Shown here piece by piece: positions 9,234-19,100 of a DNA stretch of 64,000 bases (position 1 is its first letter; the number at the start of each line of letters is the position of its first letter). The translations under genes were made by a program, and so were the position numbers. This stretch comes from Shewanella acanthi (lineage in GTDB: Bacteria > Pseudomonadota > Gammaproteobacteria > Enterobacterales > Shewanellaceae): the NCBI RefSeq assembly GCF_019457475.1, contig NZ_CP080413.1, positions 558,001 through 622,000 on the forward strand, given 5' to 3'. The notes below the pieces were generated by a model. It was given only the letters and a program-made list of their open reading frames with translations. It was not told the DNA's origin and made no database searches.

Positions 9234-11537
9234 ATGACAACTAAGACGACAAAAAAAGCGCCAGCGAAAAACGCCAAGCGCAGCCGTGGGATCCTTGGCC
9301 AAATCTGGTCGTTAACTTGGAAGCTGACCCTAGTTGGGATTGTGGTTGCCGCTTCCTACAGTATTTATTTAGATCAAATGATTGCCCGTAAGTTTGAGGG
9401 ACAAAAATGGCATTTACCTGCCCAGGTTTTTAGTCGCTCAATGGCGCTATATCCAGGAGCGGCGGTGAGCCATCCGCAATTAATGGCCGAGCTTAAATTA
9501 TTGGGTTACCGCAAGGTGGCCAATCCCCGTCAGGTCGGTGAGTTCTCCGCATCTAGCACTAAGATTGAGCTATGGCGTCGTCCGTTTTTACATCCTGAGG
9601 GCGATCAGGCGGAACAAAGAGTCATGATCAGTTTCGATAGCGATGGCGTTAGCTCGGTGAGCCGCATGGCCGATAAGCGCCAACTCGCGGTATTCCACTT
9701 AGAGCCGGTGCTGCTCGATCGCATTATTTCAGGGGACGGCGAGGACAGATTGTTTGTGCCTACTGAAGATATGCCAAAGACGATTGTGAAGTCGCTACTG
9801 CTGGTGGAAGACCGTAGTTTTTACGAACACCATGGGGTGAATCCCTTTGCGATTGTGCGCGCCGCCTTTGTAAACATCACCGCAGGCCGCACTGTGCAAG
9901 GTGGCTCAACCCTGACTCAGCAGTTAGCCAAAAACTTCTTCCTGTCGAGCGAGCGTTCATTACTACGTAAAATTCGCGAAGCCCTGATGGCGGTGATTAT
10001 CGATTTTCGTTACAGCAAAGAGGAAATCCTCGAGGCGTATCTTAACGAAGTGTATATGGGGCAGGATAAATCCCGTGCAATCCATGGGATGGGCTTGGCA
10101 TCACAATTTTATTTTGGTCGTCCAATCAGCGAGTTAACTGTCGCTCAGCAGGCTTTTTTAGTCGCAGTGATCAAGGGGCCTTCCTACTACAACCCTTGGA
10201 AGTACCCTGAGCGTAGTCAGGAGCGCCGCGATTTAGTGCTACGTCTGCTAATGGATTCAGGGGATTTGAGCACTGAGCAATACAAAGTCGCCGTTGAGTC
10301 GCCATTAGGTCTACGCAATGCCAACAAACCTGTGCACCAAAAACTGCCAGCCTTCTATGCCTTGGTCAAACAAGAGCTTAATGAGCGTTATGGTGACGGT
10401 TTGCTAAAACAATCTGGGGTGAAGATTTACACCACCCTTGATCCTATGGCGCAGGAAGCGGCGGAAATCGCCGTGTCCCAAACCTTTAAGTCCTTAGATA
10501 AAGGTAACAAAGCGCTGCAGATTGGGATGGTGGTGACCGACAAATACACTGGTGGGATTGCGGCGATGGTCGGTGATAAGACCCCAGGTTTTGACGGCTT
10601 TAACCGTGCGGTAGAAATCCGTCGTCCTATCGGTTCGTTAATTAAACCCTTCGTATACGTGACGGCGCTGACGCCAAACAGCAAGCTGAATTTAGGGACG
10701 TTATTAAAAGATCAGCCTATTACCCTGAAAAACGAGCAGGGTAAAACTTGGTCACCACAGAACTTCGATAAGAAGTTTAGTGGTCAAGTCCCTATGGTGA
10801 CGGCATTGAAGAATTCGATGAACATCCCAACGGTTAACCTTGGTATAGCCGTCGGTTTAGATGCGGTCGCGACAACCCTTGCAAAATCTGGCTGGCAGGA
10901 ACCTATCAGTGAGTATCCCTCGATGCTGCTTGGGGCGGTAAACGGTTCGCCATTAATGGTGGCTCAGGTTTATCAAACCTTAGCCGATGGTGGTACTTAC
11001 CGTAAACTCACCACAGTGACGGCTGTATTGGATAGCAATAACCAACCATTGCCCGTTACGCGTGAACCTAGGGAACAGGCTATCGACCCCGATAGCGATT
11101 ATTTAATCCAATACGCCATGCAGCAGGTGGTACGCTCGGGTACGGCAGCGCGTCTGGGTAATGCCTTTCCAGGCGTAGCACTTGCTGGTAAAACCGGTAC
11201 CAGTAACGATAGTCGCGATTCTTGGTTTGCTGGTTTTGACGAGCGTAACGTGGCGGCAATTTGGGTTGGCCGTGACGATAACGGTAAGACTAGCCTCTAT
11301 GGCAGTAGCGGCGCTATGGCGGTATATCAATCCTTCTTGAAGGAGCGACCACCGATAGGCCTGCGCTCTATCCCAACACCTGGCGTAATTCAAGGTTACT
11401 TTGACCGTGACACAGGTATGGCTAAGGAGTCGGGTTGTCGAAATGTCCAAGCGCTGCCAACCTTCCGCGGCACCTATAATCCTGTGAAAAACTGCGGTGA
11501 AGAGCTGCAATGGTGGCAGAAACTTTTAGGCCAATAA
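9234..11537 (+). CDS. mrcB: Penicillin-binding protein 1B (bifunctional transglycosylase/transpeptidase)
   Basis: The 767-residue class A PBP polymerises glycan strands and cross-links peptides in the periplasm. It has a Lys-rich cytoplasmic tail, one membrane helix (about 32-50) and a UB2H-like domain (about 55-145) that in E. coli binds the LpoB activator. The GT51 transglycosylase has EDRSFYEHHG and the QGGSTLTQQLAKN motif. The penicillin-binding transpeptidase shows SxxK as SLIK (about 469), SMN (about 526) and KTGT (about 653). Length and domain order fit PBP1B. The start ATG at 9234 follows a weak AAGTAG ribosome binding site. It is followed by a strong hairpin and then ppiC. Confidence 0.96.
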   Translation: MTTKTTKKAPAKNAKRSRGILGQIWSLTWKLTLVGIVVAASYSIYLDQMIARKFEGQKWHLPAQVFSRSMALYPGAAVSHPQLMAELKLLGYRKVANPRQVGEFSASSTKIELWRRPFLHPEGDQAEQRVMISFDSDGVSSVSRMADKRQLAVFHLEPVLLDRIISGDGEDRLFVPTEDMPKTIVKSLLLVEDRSFYEHHGVNPFAIVRAAFVNITAGRTVQGGSTLTQQLAKNFFLSSERSLLRKIREALMAVIIDFRYSKEEILEAYLNEVYMGQDKSRAIHGMGLASQFYFGRPISELTVAQQAFLVAVIKGPSYYNPWKYPERSQERRDLVLRLLMDSGDLSTEQYKVAVESPLGLRNANKPVHQKLPAFYALVKQELNERYGDGLLKQSGVKIYTTLDPMAQEAAEIAVSQTFKSLDKGNKALQIGMVVTDKYTGGIAAMVGDKTPGFDGFNRAVEIRRPIGSLIKPFVYVTALTPNSKLNLGTLLKDQPITLKNEQGKTWSPQNFDKKFSGQVPMVTALKNSMNIPTVNLGIAVGLDAVATTLAKSGWQEPISEYPSMLLGAVNGSPLMVAQVYQTLADGGTYRKLTTVTAVLDSNNQPLPVTREPREQAIDPDSDYLIQYAMQQVVRSGTAARLGNAFPGVALAGKTGTSNDSRDSWFAGFDERNVAAIWVGRDDNGKTSLYGSSGAMAVYQSFLKERPPIGLRSIPTPGVIQGYFDRDTGMAKESGCRNVQALPTFRGTYNPVKNCGEELQWWQKLLGQ

Positions 11538-11561
11538 TACTTAAGCGAAAGTGATATAAAC

Positions 11562-11592
11562 GCAAAGGTGCAGCAGTTGACTGCACCTTTGC
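11562..11592 (+). terminator. Strong hairpin between mrcB and ppiC
   Basis: A perfect 12-base stem (GCAAAGGTGCAG / CTGCACCTTTGC) has a seven-base loop and begins 25 bases after the mrcB stop. No long T-run follows, so it may be a weak terminator or an mRNA-stabilising hairpin rather than a full stop. Confidence 0.6.
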
Positions 11593-11613
11593 CGCTAATT
11601 GAGAGATTTACCT

Positions 11614-11892
11614 ATGTTCAAAACCGCAGCCGCAGTGCATATCCTCGTTAAGCATAAAGAACAGGCCGAAGAGATCATTAAGCAACTGAACAAGGGCGCC
11701 AATTTTGGTGCCTTAGCCAAGCGCTACTCATCTTGTCCTTCGGCAAAAAAAGGGGGGGATTTAGGGGAGTTTAAGCGCGGCCAAATGGTGCCTCAGTTCG
11801 ATAAAGTTGCCTTTTCGGGTGAGCTACTCGTACCACATATAGTTAAAACTAAATTTGGCTGGCATGTGGTCAAGGTGCTGTATCGTACTTGA
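11614..11892 (+). CDS. ppiC: Parvulin-type peptidyl-prolyl isomerase PpiC
   Basis: The 92-residue single-domain parvulin closely matches E. coli PpiC (KTAAAVHILVKHKEQAEEII, SICPS-like SSCPSAKKGGDLGEF, the QMVPQFDKVAF turn and the C-terminal FGWHVVKVLYR). There is no signal peptide, so it is cytoplasmic. The family isomerises X-Pro bonds. The ATG at 11614 gives the correct family N-terminus; the upstream in-frame TTG at 11599 is rejected. The catalytic pocket histidines (HILVK and HVVKV) are both present. Confidence 0.93.
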   Translation: MFKTAAAVHILVKHKEQAEEIIKQLNKGANFGALAKRYSSCPSAKKGGDLGEFKRGQMVPQFDKVAFSGELLVPHIVKTKFGWHVVKVLYRT

Positions 11893-12373
11893 ATGTCAAC
11901 CTTGCCAGACACCGTTTGGGGCGACAATGAGAGGGTCACGACTTCAATCAATTTTGATTGCAGGCAGACAAGCGCGCTGCGGCCCTTAGATTGAGTGGTT
12001 TTCTATTTTATGGTGAAGTTCATCCCCTTATTACCCAAATAAATTCCTTCCTTTAAGCACTTTGAAGTAGCAGAGTGACTCTCGGTTTTTCCCCGGATGA
12101 ATGATAAAGCTAGTAAGCATTATCTCTATATGATCAGCGTTAAATGTTTGCTGACATAGGGCTAATGACTGACGCGAGAATCACAATAGTCGGCTAAGAT
12201 TTATCCTACTGCCTAGGGCGTTGAAATGGATGAATTAACTTAGCATCGCAGTGCTTTTTGTGATGAGCAATGTCTACTCTTTAGAAGATGGATGACACAG
12301 CGCTAGCTTTTAGGTCTAAGTTTTCACCGTTTAAGTATTGAACTCTAATACCTTTATGCAACGGAGTCTGTAT
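11893..12373. other. Intergenic region ahead of the acid phosphatase gene
   Basis: About 480 bases without a supported ORF on either strand. A short imperfect dyad occurs near 11944-11961 (TCAATCAATTTTGATTG). No clear promoter could be assigned with confidence. Confidence 0.4.
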
Positions 12374-13234
12374 ATGGAAAAATCGACTGTTCAGCACAAG
12401 CGAATTTTTAAATCTGTTCTGACGTTAGCGGTTAGCATTGGGCTAATCAGTATAGTTTCTGGTTGCTCGAGTTCGAATAGCGCCAAAGCGGAGCCTACGG
12501 CTTCGGTGCCAGAGATTATGCCGGGATATCTCATCGGCTATGTTCCTCAGAAGGAGTTACCAAATAGTTTACTTCTGTTGCCGCCACCGCCAGCTGAGGG
12601 TAGCCCCGCCTTTGCACTCGATGAAACTGTTGCCCGTGAGATGGTACAACGGTTGGGTACGCCACGTTGGAATCTGGCAACGGCTGACGCCCAGTTGGGT
12701 TTCCCCTATGCAGCAGGCACCTTTTCCTGTGCTATCAAGGCACCGATCTCTGAAGCGCTAACGCCTCGTCTTTATACCTTGCTAAGACGTACCTTAACGG
12801 ATGCGGGTTTATCCACCTATGCGGCGAAAGAGCACTATCAGCGCACTCGACCCTTTGTGATTAATGGCGCCCCAATTTGTACCCCCGAAGAGGCCGAAGC
12901 GTTGAAGAAAGACGGTTCCTATCCTTCGGGTCATACTGCTATAGGTTGGGCATGGGCATTAGTGCTGAGTGAGGTTTCACCAGAAAATGCCGATGCCATT
13001 ATTGCACGGGGACTGGCCTTTGGTGAAAGCCGAAATGTTTGTAACGTTCATTGGCATAGCGACATAGTACAGGGGCGAACTATGGCGGCGGCAACGGTCG
13101 CAAAAATGCATTCTGTCGACGCCTTTCGCGCTGACGTAGAAGCGGCAAAAGCCGAACTCAAGGCGGTACGAGCTCAAAATTTAGCACCAAGTCGTGATTG
13201 CGCAGACGAAGCCGCAGGGCTTAGCAATAAGTAA
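12374..13234 (+). CDS. Class A acid phosphatase-like PAP2 lipoprotein
   Basis: The protein has 286 residues from the ATG at 12374, which has GGAG seven bases upstream; a longer TTG-initiated frame at 12338 is less likely. The N-terminus is a lipoprotein signal peptide with lipobox VSGC at about residues 29-32. All three motifs of the PAP2/non-specific acid phosphatase active site are present: KEHYQRTRP (KX6RP), SYPSGHTA (PSGH) and SRNVCNVHWHSD (SRX5HX3D). The family removes phosphate from small organic phosphomonoesters through a phosphohistidine. A role in periplasmic phosphate scavenging is inferred. The gene is monocistronic with its own terminator. Confidence 0.88.
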   Translation: MEKSTVQHKRIFKSVLTLAVSIGLISIVSGCSSSNSAKAEPTASVPEIMPGYLIGYVPQKELPNSLLLLPPPPAEGSPAFALDETVAREMVQRLGTPRWNLATADAQLGFPYAAGTFSCAIKAPISEALTPRLYTLLRRTLTDAGLSTYAAKEHYQRTRPFVINGAPICTPEEAEALKKDGSYPSGHTAIGWAWALVLSEVSPENADAIIARGLAFGESRNVCNVHWHSDIVQGRTMAAATVAKMHSVDAFRADVEAAKAELKAVRAQNLAPSRDCADEAAGLSNK

Positions 13235-13315
13235 TGATAGTGTTGATGCCTTAGTCTCAAACAAGCTGACACTTGAGGTGCGCTGTTTTCGCTCGACCGT
13301 TAGACAGTTTAAATT

Positions 13316-13343
13316 AAAGGCCAACATCCTTTGGCCTTTTTCT
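13316..13343 (+). terminator. Rho-independent terminator of the acid phosphatase gene
   Basis: AAAGGCCAA and TTGGCCTTT form a nine-base stem with loop CATCCT and continue into TTTTCT. It lies 82 bases after the stop. Confidence 0.8.
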
Positions 13344-13430
13344 ATAAGGTTTAAATCGTTATTAGCCGTCGCTAGGGTGAGGTGACTGAATGTCGCAACC
13401 CAATAAACCAATCGATTAAGGGAAGATATT

Positions 13431-13661
13431 ATGAATACTGGAACGTTAGCACTGCTCATCCCCATTTTGGCTATTGTGGGTGGCTATGTGGTCGCAATTA
13501 TGAAAATTCGTGAAAAGCAGGCAAGTAGCAATAGCGCTCAGGCAGCAGAAAACCAAGTGCTGCATGCGCAGATTGATGCACTGCGTCAGCGGGTTGAGAT
13601 CCTCGAGCAGCTAGTGACCGATGATAGTTTTCAGTTAAAGCGGGATATCGGTAAAGCCTAA
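13431..13661 (+). CDS. Small PspB-like membrane protein with coiled coil
   Basis: The 76-residue protein has one N-terminal membrane helix (about 5-24, LALLIPILAIVGGYVVAIM). A polar linker follows, then a heptad-like helix QVLHAQIDALRQRVEILEQLV. This helix-plus-coiled-coil layout and length resemble phage shock protein B, including the RV-LE-L pattern near the C-terminus. No pspA or pspC lies nearby, so the resemblance may only reflect architecture. The ATG follows GGGAAGA seven bases upstream. The function is unknown; an envelope-stress role is only suggested. Confidence 0.7.
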   Translation: MNTGTLALLIPILAIVGGYVVAIMKIREKQASSNSAQAAENQVLHAQIDALRQRVEILEQLVTDDSFQLKRDIGKA

Positions 13662-13810
13662 TCTGTTTGATAAACCGCCTTTAGTGACTATGTGTCAGGC
13701 TGAGTTAAGTTTTATGCAAGTCATCGGGTGAGTGAATTAACCAAACTAGGGTACACTCGTGAATATTTTGTTATTAATCCCAAATTTGAGCCAATAAAGA
13801 CTGAGTTTAT

Positions 13811-14512
13811 ATGTTTCTATCGCCGTATTTTTCAAAGCAAAATCAATCTGTTTCCGTAAGTGCCCAGCAAGCTAGCGACTTCGCAAAAAAAATCGCCCAG
13901 GACTTCAATCCAATTCACGATGTGGGGGCTAAACGCTTTTGTGTGCCAGGAGATCTATTATTTGCACTGGTGTTGACCCAATACGGTTTAAGCCAAAGCA
14001 TGAAATTCAGCTTTGAAGGTATGGTAGGGGATGGGGTCGAGCTGCAATTCCCTGAGCAAGTTGCCGCAGACTTTGCTGTGTGTGACAGCCGTGAGAAAAC
14101 TTACCTAAAGGTTAGCCGCGAGGGCGATGTGAGCCGCTGCGATGCACAAACCGAGTCTTTTATTCGAAATTACGTGGCATTCTCTGGCCATAACTTTATC
14201 GATATTCTGATCCCATTGATGACAAAACATCAGGTGATGATTAATCCTGAACGCCCACTTGTCATCTACGAGAGCATGTCATTCGACTTAACCACCCTCG
14301 ACTTTGTCGAAGTAAATTTATCTTTGGTTGAGCAGGAGCTTAAAATCGATGGTAAGCGCGGCGATGTGACTTTGCATTTCGAACTACACTGCGGTGACAA
14401 GTTAGTTGGCACAGGCATTAAGACGCTAGTTTTGAGCGGTCTTCGCCCCTATGAAGAAGCGCAGATGGAACAGATGCGTATCGCCTATGAAGGTCGAAAA
14501 ACCCAGTTTTAA
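13811..14512 (+). CDS. DUF3581-family protein with hotdog hydratase-like motif
   Basis: The 233-residue soluble protein is recognised as DUF3581, which I know from Shewanella and Vibrio relatives. Near residues 20-50 it reads FAKKIAQDFNPIHDVGAKRF followed by CVPGDLLFAL. This resembles the MaoC-type (R)-hydratase signature (D-x-N-P-[ILV]-H, then a PG before a long helix). The second half ends in a strand-rich region with GTGIKTLVLSGL. A double-hotdog fold that binds an acyl thioester is an inference. No biochemical function is established to my knowledge. It is monocistronic with a clear terminator. Confidence 0.7.
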   Translation: MFLSPYFSKQNQSVSVSAQQASDFAKKIAQDFNPIHDVGAKRFCVPGDLLFALVLTQYGLSQSMKFSFEGMVGDGVELQFPEQVAADFAVCDSREKTYLKVSREGDVSRCDAQTESFIRNYVAFSGHNFIDILIPLMTKHQVMINPERPLVIYESMSFDLTTLDFVEVNLSLVEQELKIDGKRGDVTLHFELHCGDKLVGTGIKTLVLSGLRPYEEAQMEQMRIAYEGRKTQF

Positions 14513-14543
14513 TGACGATTTTTGAGTGAACTCAAATAAATAA

Positions 14544-14577
14544 CAAAAGGCCTGTAGCGAGACAGGCCTTTGTTTTT
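14544..14577 (+). terminator. Rho-independent terminator of the DUF3581 gene
   Basis: CAAAAGGCCTGT and ACAGGCCTTTG form a stem with loop AGCGAG, followed by TTTTT. It begins 32 bases after the stop. Confidence 0.85.
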
Positions 14578-14676
14578 GGGAAAGGGGAATGAGTTATTTA
14601 CTTAAGCACACTTCAATCAAGGTTCGAGTTCACTTTAAGCCTCGGATCTGGCTTCGTCTGAGTAGTTATTTATGCA

Positions 14677-15585
14677 TTAGCTCAGTTGCAGTGTACGCCA
14701 AGCCAGCAGTGAGCCATCTTCATTCTGACTGGTGTTAAATAGGAATGCGTTGTAGCTGCTCCCAAAAATATTGTCACGGCTAAGGCTGGTGTCCTGTTGA
14801 CCACGGCCTAGATATTCAGGGTGGGTAGTGCAGATCTCAGTGGTTAAGCTGTCGGCAAAACCCAGCTGGGAAATAAGCTCATCGCTATTGTTGTTTTTAA
14901 TTCTAAAGTGCACGTGGATGGTGCGACCCGAATACCAACCGGGAAAGCAGGATTTAAAGTTCACTCGGCCATCGCTATCCGTGACTTGAGTGCCACGGAA
15001 CCAAGTGGATTTCAATGCATCGCTGGCATTGCCAGTACAATATCCACTGTTGAAGCGGCTTTTATCCGCGCTGCCACTGGTATCGCCCGAATACACGCCT
15101 TTGATATTGCAGTGCCATACCTCAACCTCTAACCCTGTGATAGGGTTGCAGTTAGCATCAATTACTTGAAAACAAAGCTGCATTGGCAGGCCTGTTTCAG
15201 AGTCTGATATATCGTCGCGATTATCCACTTCGAAATAACAGGGGCCTTCCACGGCGGCCTTAGCTAGCGCGAGGGAACAGGCATCACTGGCGCTAAAAAG
15301 ACTCGTATCGGGGAAATTTGCCGTCATGCTCCCGGTGCCGCCACTGGCCCAGCTTGTCGGGGTCACAGTGGTATCAGTGTCGGTATCTGTACCCGTATCT
15401 GTGTTGCTGTTATTTGTGTCTGTATTTGTCTCGGTCGAATCCGAATTGCACCCCACCAGTTCCACTAATGGGCTGGCGACTATGGTTAAGCCAATGGCTT
15501 TTAAGATATTGCGGCGCTGGGTTAATTCTTTGTCGGTGATATCGTTGATGCCATTTAGCGGCTTATCTTGGGTATTTTTTGTCAT
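14677..15585 (-). CDS. Tat-exported lipoprotein of the intradiol dioxygenase family
   Basis: In this 302-residue protein the N-terminal region has a twin-arginine motif (TQRRNILKAIG, near residue 23) followed by a hydrophobic stretch and a lipobox-like LVGC. A low-complexity linker rich in Asp, Thr and Asn spans about residues 48-78. The catalytic domain resembles protocatechuate 3,4-dioxygenase: VEVWHCNIKGVYSG supplies the first tyrosine. PGWYSGRTIHVHF supplies the second tyrosine and the two histidine iron ligands. Such enzymes cleave catechols between the hydroxyls. No aromatic degradation genes are adjacent, so the extracytoplasmic substrate is unknown. The gene is alone on this strand. 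Confidence 0.85.
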   Translation of the reverse strand: MTKNTQDKPLNGINDITDKELTQRRNILKAIGLTIVASPLVELVGCNSDSTETNTDTNNSNTDTGTDTDTDTTVTPTSWASGGTGSMTANFPDTSLFSASDACSLALAKAAVEGPCYFEVDNRDDISDSETGLPMQLCFQVIDANCNPITGLEVEVWHCNIKGVYSGDTSGSADKSRFNSGYCTGNASDALKSTWFRGTQVTDSDGRVNFKSCFPGWYSGRTIHVHFRIKNNNSDELISQLGFADSLTTEICTTHPEYLGRGQQDTSLSRDNIFGSSYNAFLFNTSQNEDGSLLAWRTLQLS

Positions 15586-16106
15586 TTTAGCTCACTCATG
15601 CAGTTGTTATCTGCTCCAGTGATTAGTGAACTAAATGTGACTTTGGTTCGGCTAAACGCCGCGACATTTCAGTGTTTTACCCAAATTGACATTCGCTTAC
15701 CTTGTTAACGTTGGATGGGGAGCTGTTTAAAGGATGGCTGAACTTTCGTGATGGTTTTTTATCCCTTTTCTGTGAATGCTTTCCTTCTAAATAGCGTGTC
15801 ATAGCCATGAATTGAACTAACATTGAGCATCCTTGCAGTCCTTGAGATATTCCAGCGCGAAAGACGCTTATCGCTTGATTGCTAATGCTCCCCATTTGCC
15901 TTATTTTAGGGGCACAAAATGGGATATTGCCTCGCAACTTTTGCAAAGATGATTTCGCAAGGATGCCTGCCCGTCACACGCTTTTACCCATTGAGGCCGA
16001 CTCGCCTTTCTTTGTTTTACGCAGCATGTAGTGCTTGGCGTAATGGCCTCGATTTGGGTTCGATTTTTTAAGGTTTTGTTTAAAACCTGTTTGGATAAGG
16101 AATGAA
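15586..16106. other. Intergenic region upstream of the SMC-like operon
   Basis: About 520 bases between divergently transcribed genes. AAGGA at about 16097 is the ribosome binding site for the SMC-like gene. Short open frames on the minus strand lack ribosome binding sites and recognisable composition; nothing else was identified. Confidence 0.4.
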
Positions 16107-19100
16107 ATGCCAAGCTTGATTCGTATTGTGCTGATTGATACGCACCTTCCGGGCGTTGTGGAGCTCGCTCTCAATGGCCATACCAACATTTGTGGTACTA
16201 ACGCTTCGGGTAAAACCACACTGCAACGACTAGTGCCGGTATTTTACGGTGAATACCCAAGCCGAGTCGTGCCCTCGACCCGTGACAGTTTTGAGCGTTG
16301 GTATTTACCCCACGATTCAAGCTATATCATTTACGAATACCAAAAGGCCGACGGTCTGCTCTATCAAGCCGTGCTCGCCTCTGCGGGTGACGGTAAAGGG
16401 GTAAATTACCGCTTTATCGCCAAGGGCTTTGAGCTAAGCGATTATATTAAATCGCAAAATGGCGACACTATTTTGTGCCACACCATGGCCGAACTGGGTC
16501 GTGAACTAAAACGTCAGGGCGTTGCGACCACCAACTTGCTCAACACCCGCGAATACCGCGCCATCATTCAAAACGATCGCACCTTACTGAGCACCGGTAG
16601 CAATCGCAGCGAACTTCGCAGCTACGCCCATCAATTTGCCCTGTGTGAGGGCGAGCATTCACTGCGCCATATCGAAAAGCTGGCAAAGGCAGTGCACTCC
16701 AAAGAAGGCAAGATGGAAACGGTCAAGTCGATGATCGCCGCCATTTTGGAGGAGGACGGTGTTAATCCACCGAGCTCGCGTTTAAACCCGCAGCGTGTTG
16801 AGGCTTGGATCCGCGAAAGCCAACTTATCCAAGGCTTTGAGGTGATCCGCCCCGAATTTGAAAAGCTTGAGCAGGAATTTAACCAACTGCTGAGCGCCGA
16901 GTTACGCCTATCTAGCCTGTCCCGCGGTTATCGCAATGACGAGAGTCTCGAAGCCGACCGTCAGGAAATTCAGCAAACCCTGTCTAAGGAACTGAATTTA
17001 AAACTGCGCCTGTTAGATGATGAGTGGAAGGAGCAGCGCGACGAGCTGAACCTTGACCTTTCCGCCGCTAAGGGCGACGTGGCAAAGTGTGAGTACGAAC
17101 TCGATGCGATTGAAGAGCAGCACGGCGCCTTTTTAGATGCCAATATCGAGCAGGCCAAGGCCGACTTAGATATGCTGCCAAGCTGGCGCGCCGACATGGA
17201 AAACCTGAGCGAGCGCCATAAGTTACAAACCGAAAAACACCAAGATATTGAAGCGGCCTATAATGCCCGTCGTAGCAAAATCGGTGAGCAGTTAAACCGT
17301 GAGCTTGAAGGCCTGCACGCCGATCAGGACGCCCAGCGTGAAGCGCGCGATAAGCAGCGTGAAGTGGCAAGAGCCGATATCGATGCCCTCGAATCCCAAT
17401 GGCGCAGCCAGATGGATGCGGGTAAGGCTAGCTTTAGCGAGCAGGAATACCAATTCAAACTCAATGCCGCCGAGCTGAAATTACGCGTCGATGGCGTGAC
17501 CTACACCGAGGAAGAAAAGTTAAGTCTCGCTATCTTCGATGAACGTATTCACCGCGCCGATGAAGAGCAGGAAAGCTGTAATGCTAAGGTTGAGCGCCTC
17601 ACAGGTGAAGAGCGTAAGCTGCGCGCTAAGCGCGATCAGGCCAACGAAGCGCTACGCATCGCCAGTCTTCGCGTAAACGAGCGCCAAACGGCGCTCGATG
17701 AACTGCATCATATGCTGTTCCCCCAATCCCATACCTTGCTCGAATTCCTTCGCAAGGAGGCTCAAGGTTGGGAGCAAAACCTAGGTAAGGTGATTGCCCC
17801 TGAGTTACTGCACCGCACTGATTTACACCCAACGGTGACGGGTAGCAGCGACACTGTATTTGGTGTGCAGTTGGATCTTAAGGCGCTGGATGTGCCCGAA
17901 TATGCTGCTTCTGAGCAGGAGCTACGTATCCGTTTAAGCAAGGCCGAAGAAGCGCTGCAAAGCGCGCAGGAATTGCAGAGCGAAGCCGAATCCCAACTGG
18001 TGGCGATTAATGCTGAGCTGGATAAACTCAGCCGCGAACTCACCTTCGCTCGTACGGCCTACAAAAATAGCCGTGACGATCTGCGCCGCCTATTTGATGA
18101 AAAACGCAGTGAGCAGGACAAGATCAACAAGGCACTTGCCGAGCGTAAATCCTTTGCCCAGCAACGGTTAACCCAACTCGATGGCGAGTTAAAACAGCTT
18201 AAACATCAGCACCAGTTATGGCTCGAAGAGCAAAAAGAACTGGCGCTCGAAGCGCGCATGGAAAAACAAGCCTACTGGCAGGAAGTCATCGGCGCGCTGG
18301 ACAATCAACTCGGCCAAATTAAGGCGACTATCGATGCCCGCCGCGAAAGTGCTAAGACTGAGCAGAAAGCCTGTGAAACTTGGTACAAAAACGAGCTTAA
18401 GTCCCGCGGTGTGGATGAGGACAATATTCTTAAACTCAAGCAACAAATCCGTGAGCTTGAGACTAAGCTGACCCGCGCCGAGCAGCGCCGCAGTGAAGTA
18501 CTGCGCTTCGACGATTGGTATCAACATACTTGGCTTATCCGTAAGCCTAAGCTGCAAACCCAGCTGAGCGATGTCAAACGCGCGGCATCTGAGATTGATC
18601 AGCAGCTTAAAGCTAAGACCCAAGAAGTGAAGACTCGCCGAGCGCAGCTCGAAACCGAGCGTAAGGCCTGCGACGCGGCGCAAGTTGAGGCCTCTGAAAA
18701 CCTCACAAAACTGCGCGCCGTGATGCGCAAACTGTCGGAATTAAAGCTGCCTGCCAATAATGAAGAAGCGCAGGGCAGCTTAGGCGAGCGCCTGCGTCAG
18801 GGTGAAGATTTACTGCTAAAACGCGATTATCTGATGGGTTCGGTGAAGCAGTATGTAGAACATTTCGACTCTGTGATTGCCAGCAAGTCGGGTTCGGGAT
18901 TAGCCGAGACCTGGGAGCGCGCCCGCGAAGAATCAAGCTTTATCAATGACAAGGGTATTCGCCTGCTGGATTACCGCAAGTTAGTGCCGCAGCTTGAGCA
19001 GCTACTTAACGTAATGGTGCCGCAATCGATCACCGCGCTACGTGAGCAGGGCCGGATCTTCGGTGTGGATTTGACCTCCTTCTACGATGTGCTTGCAGAT

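Noticed and set aside
11103..11510. Antisense 135-codon frame within mrcB
   Set aside because: It is opposite the transpeptidase domain of mrcB, without a ribosome binding site or recognisable domain.
18216..18683. Antisense 155-codon frame within the SMC-like gene
   Set aside because: It lies wholly opposite a well-supported coding region, has no ribosome binding site and reflects the codon bias of the coiled-coil gene.
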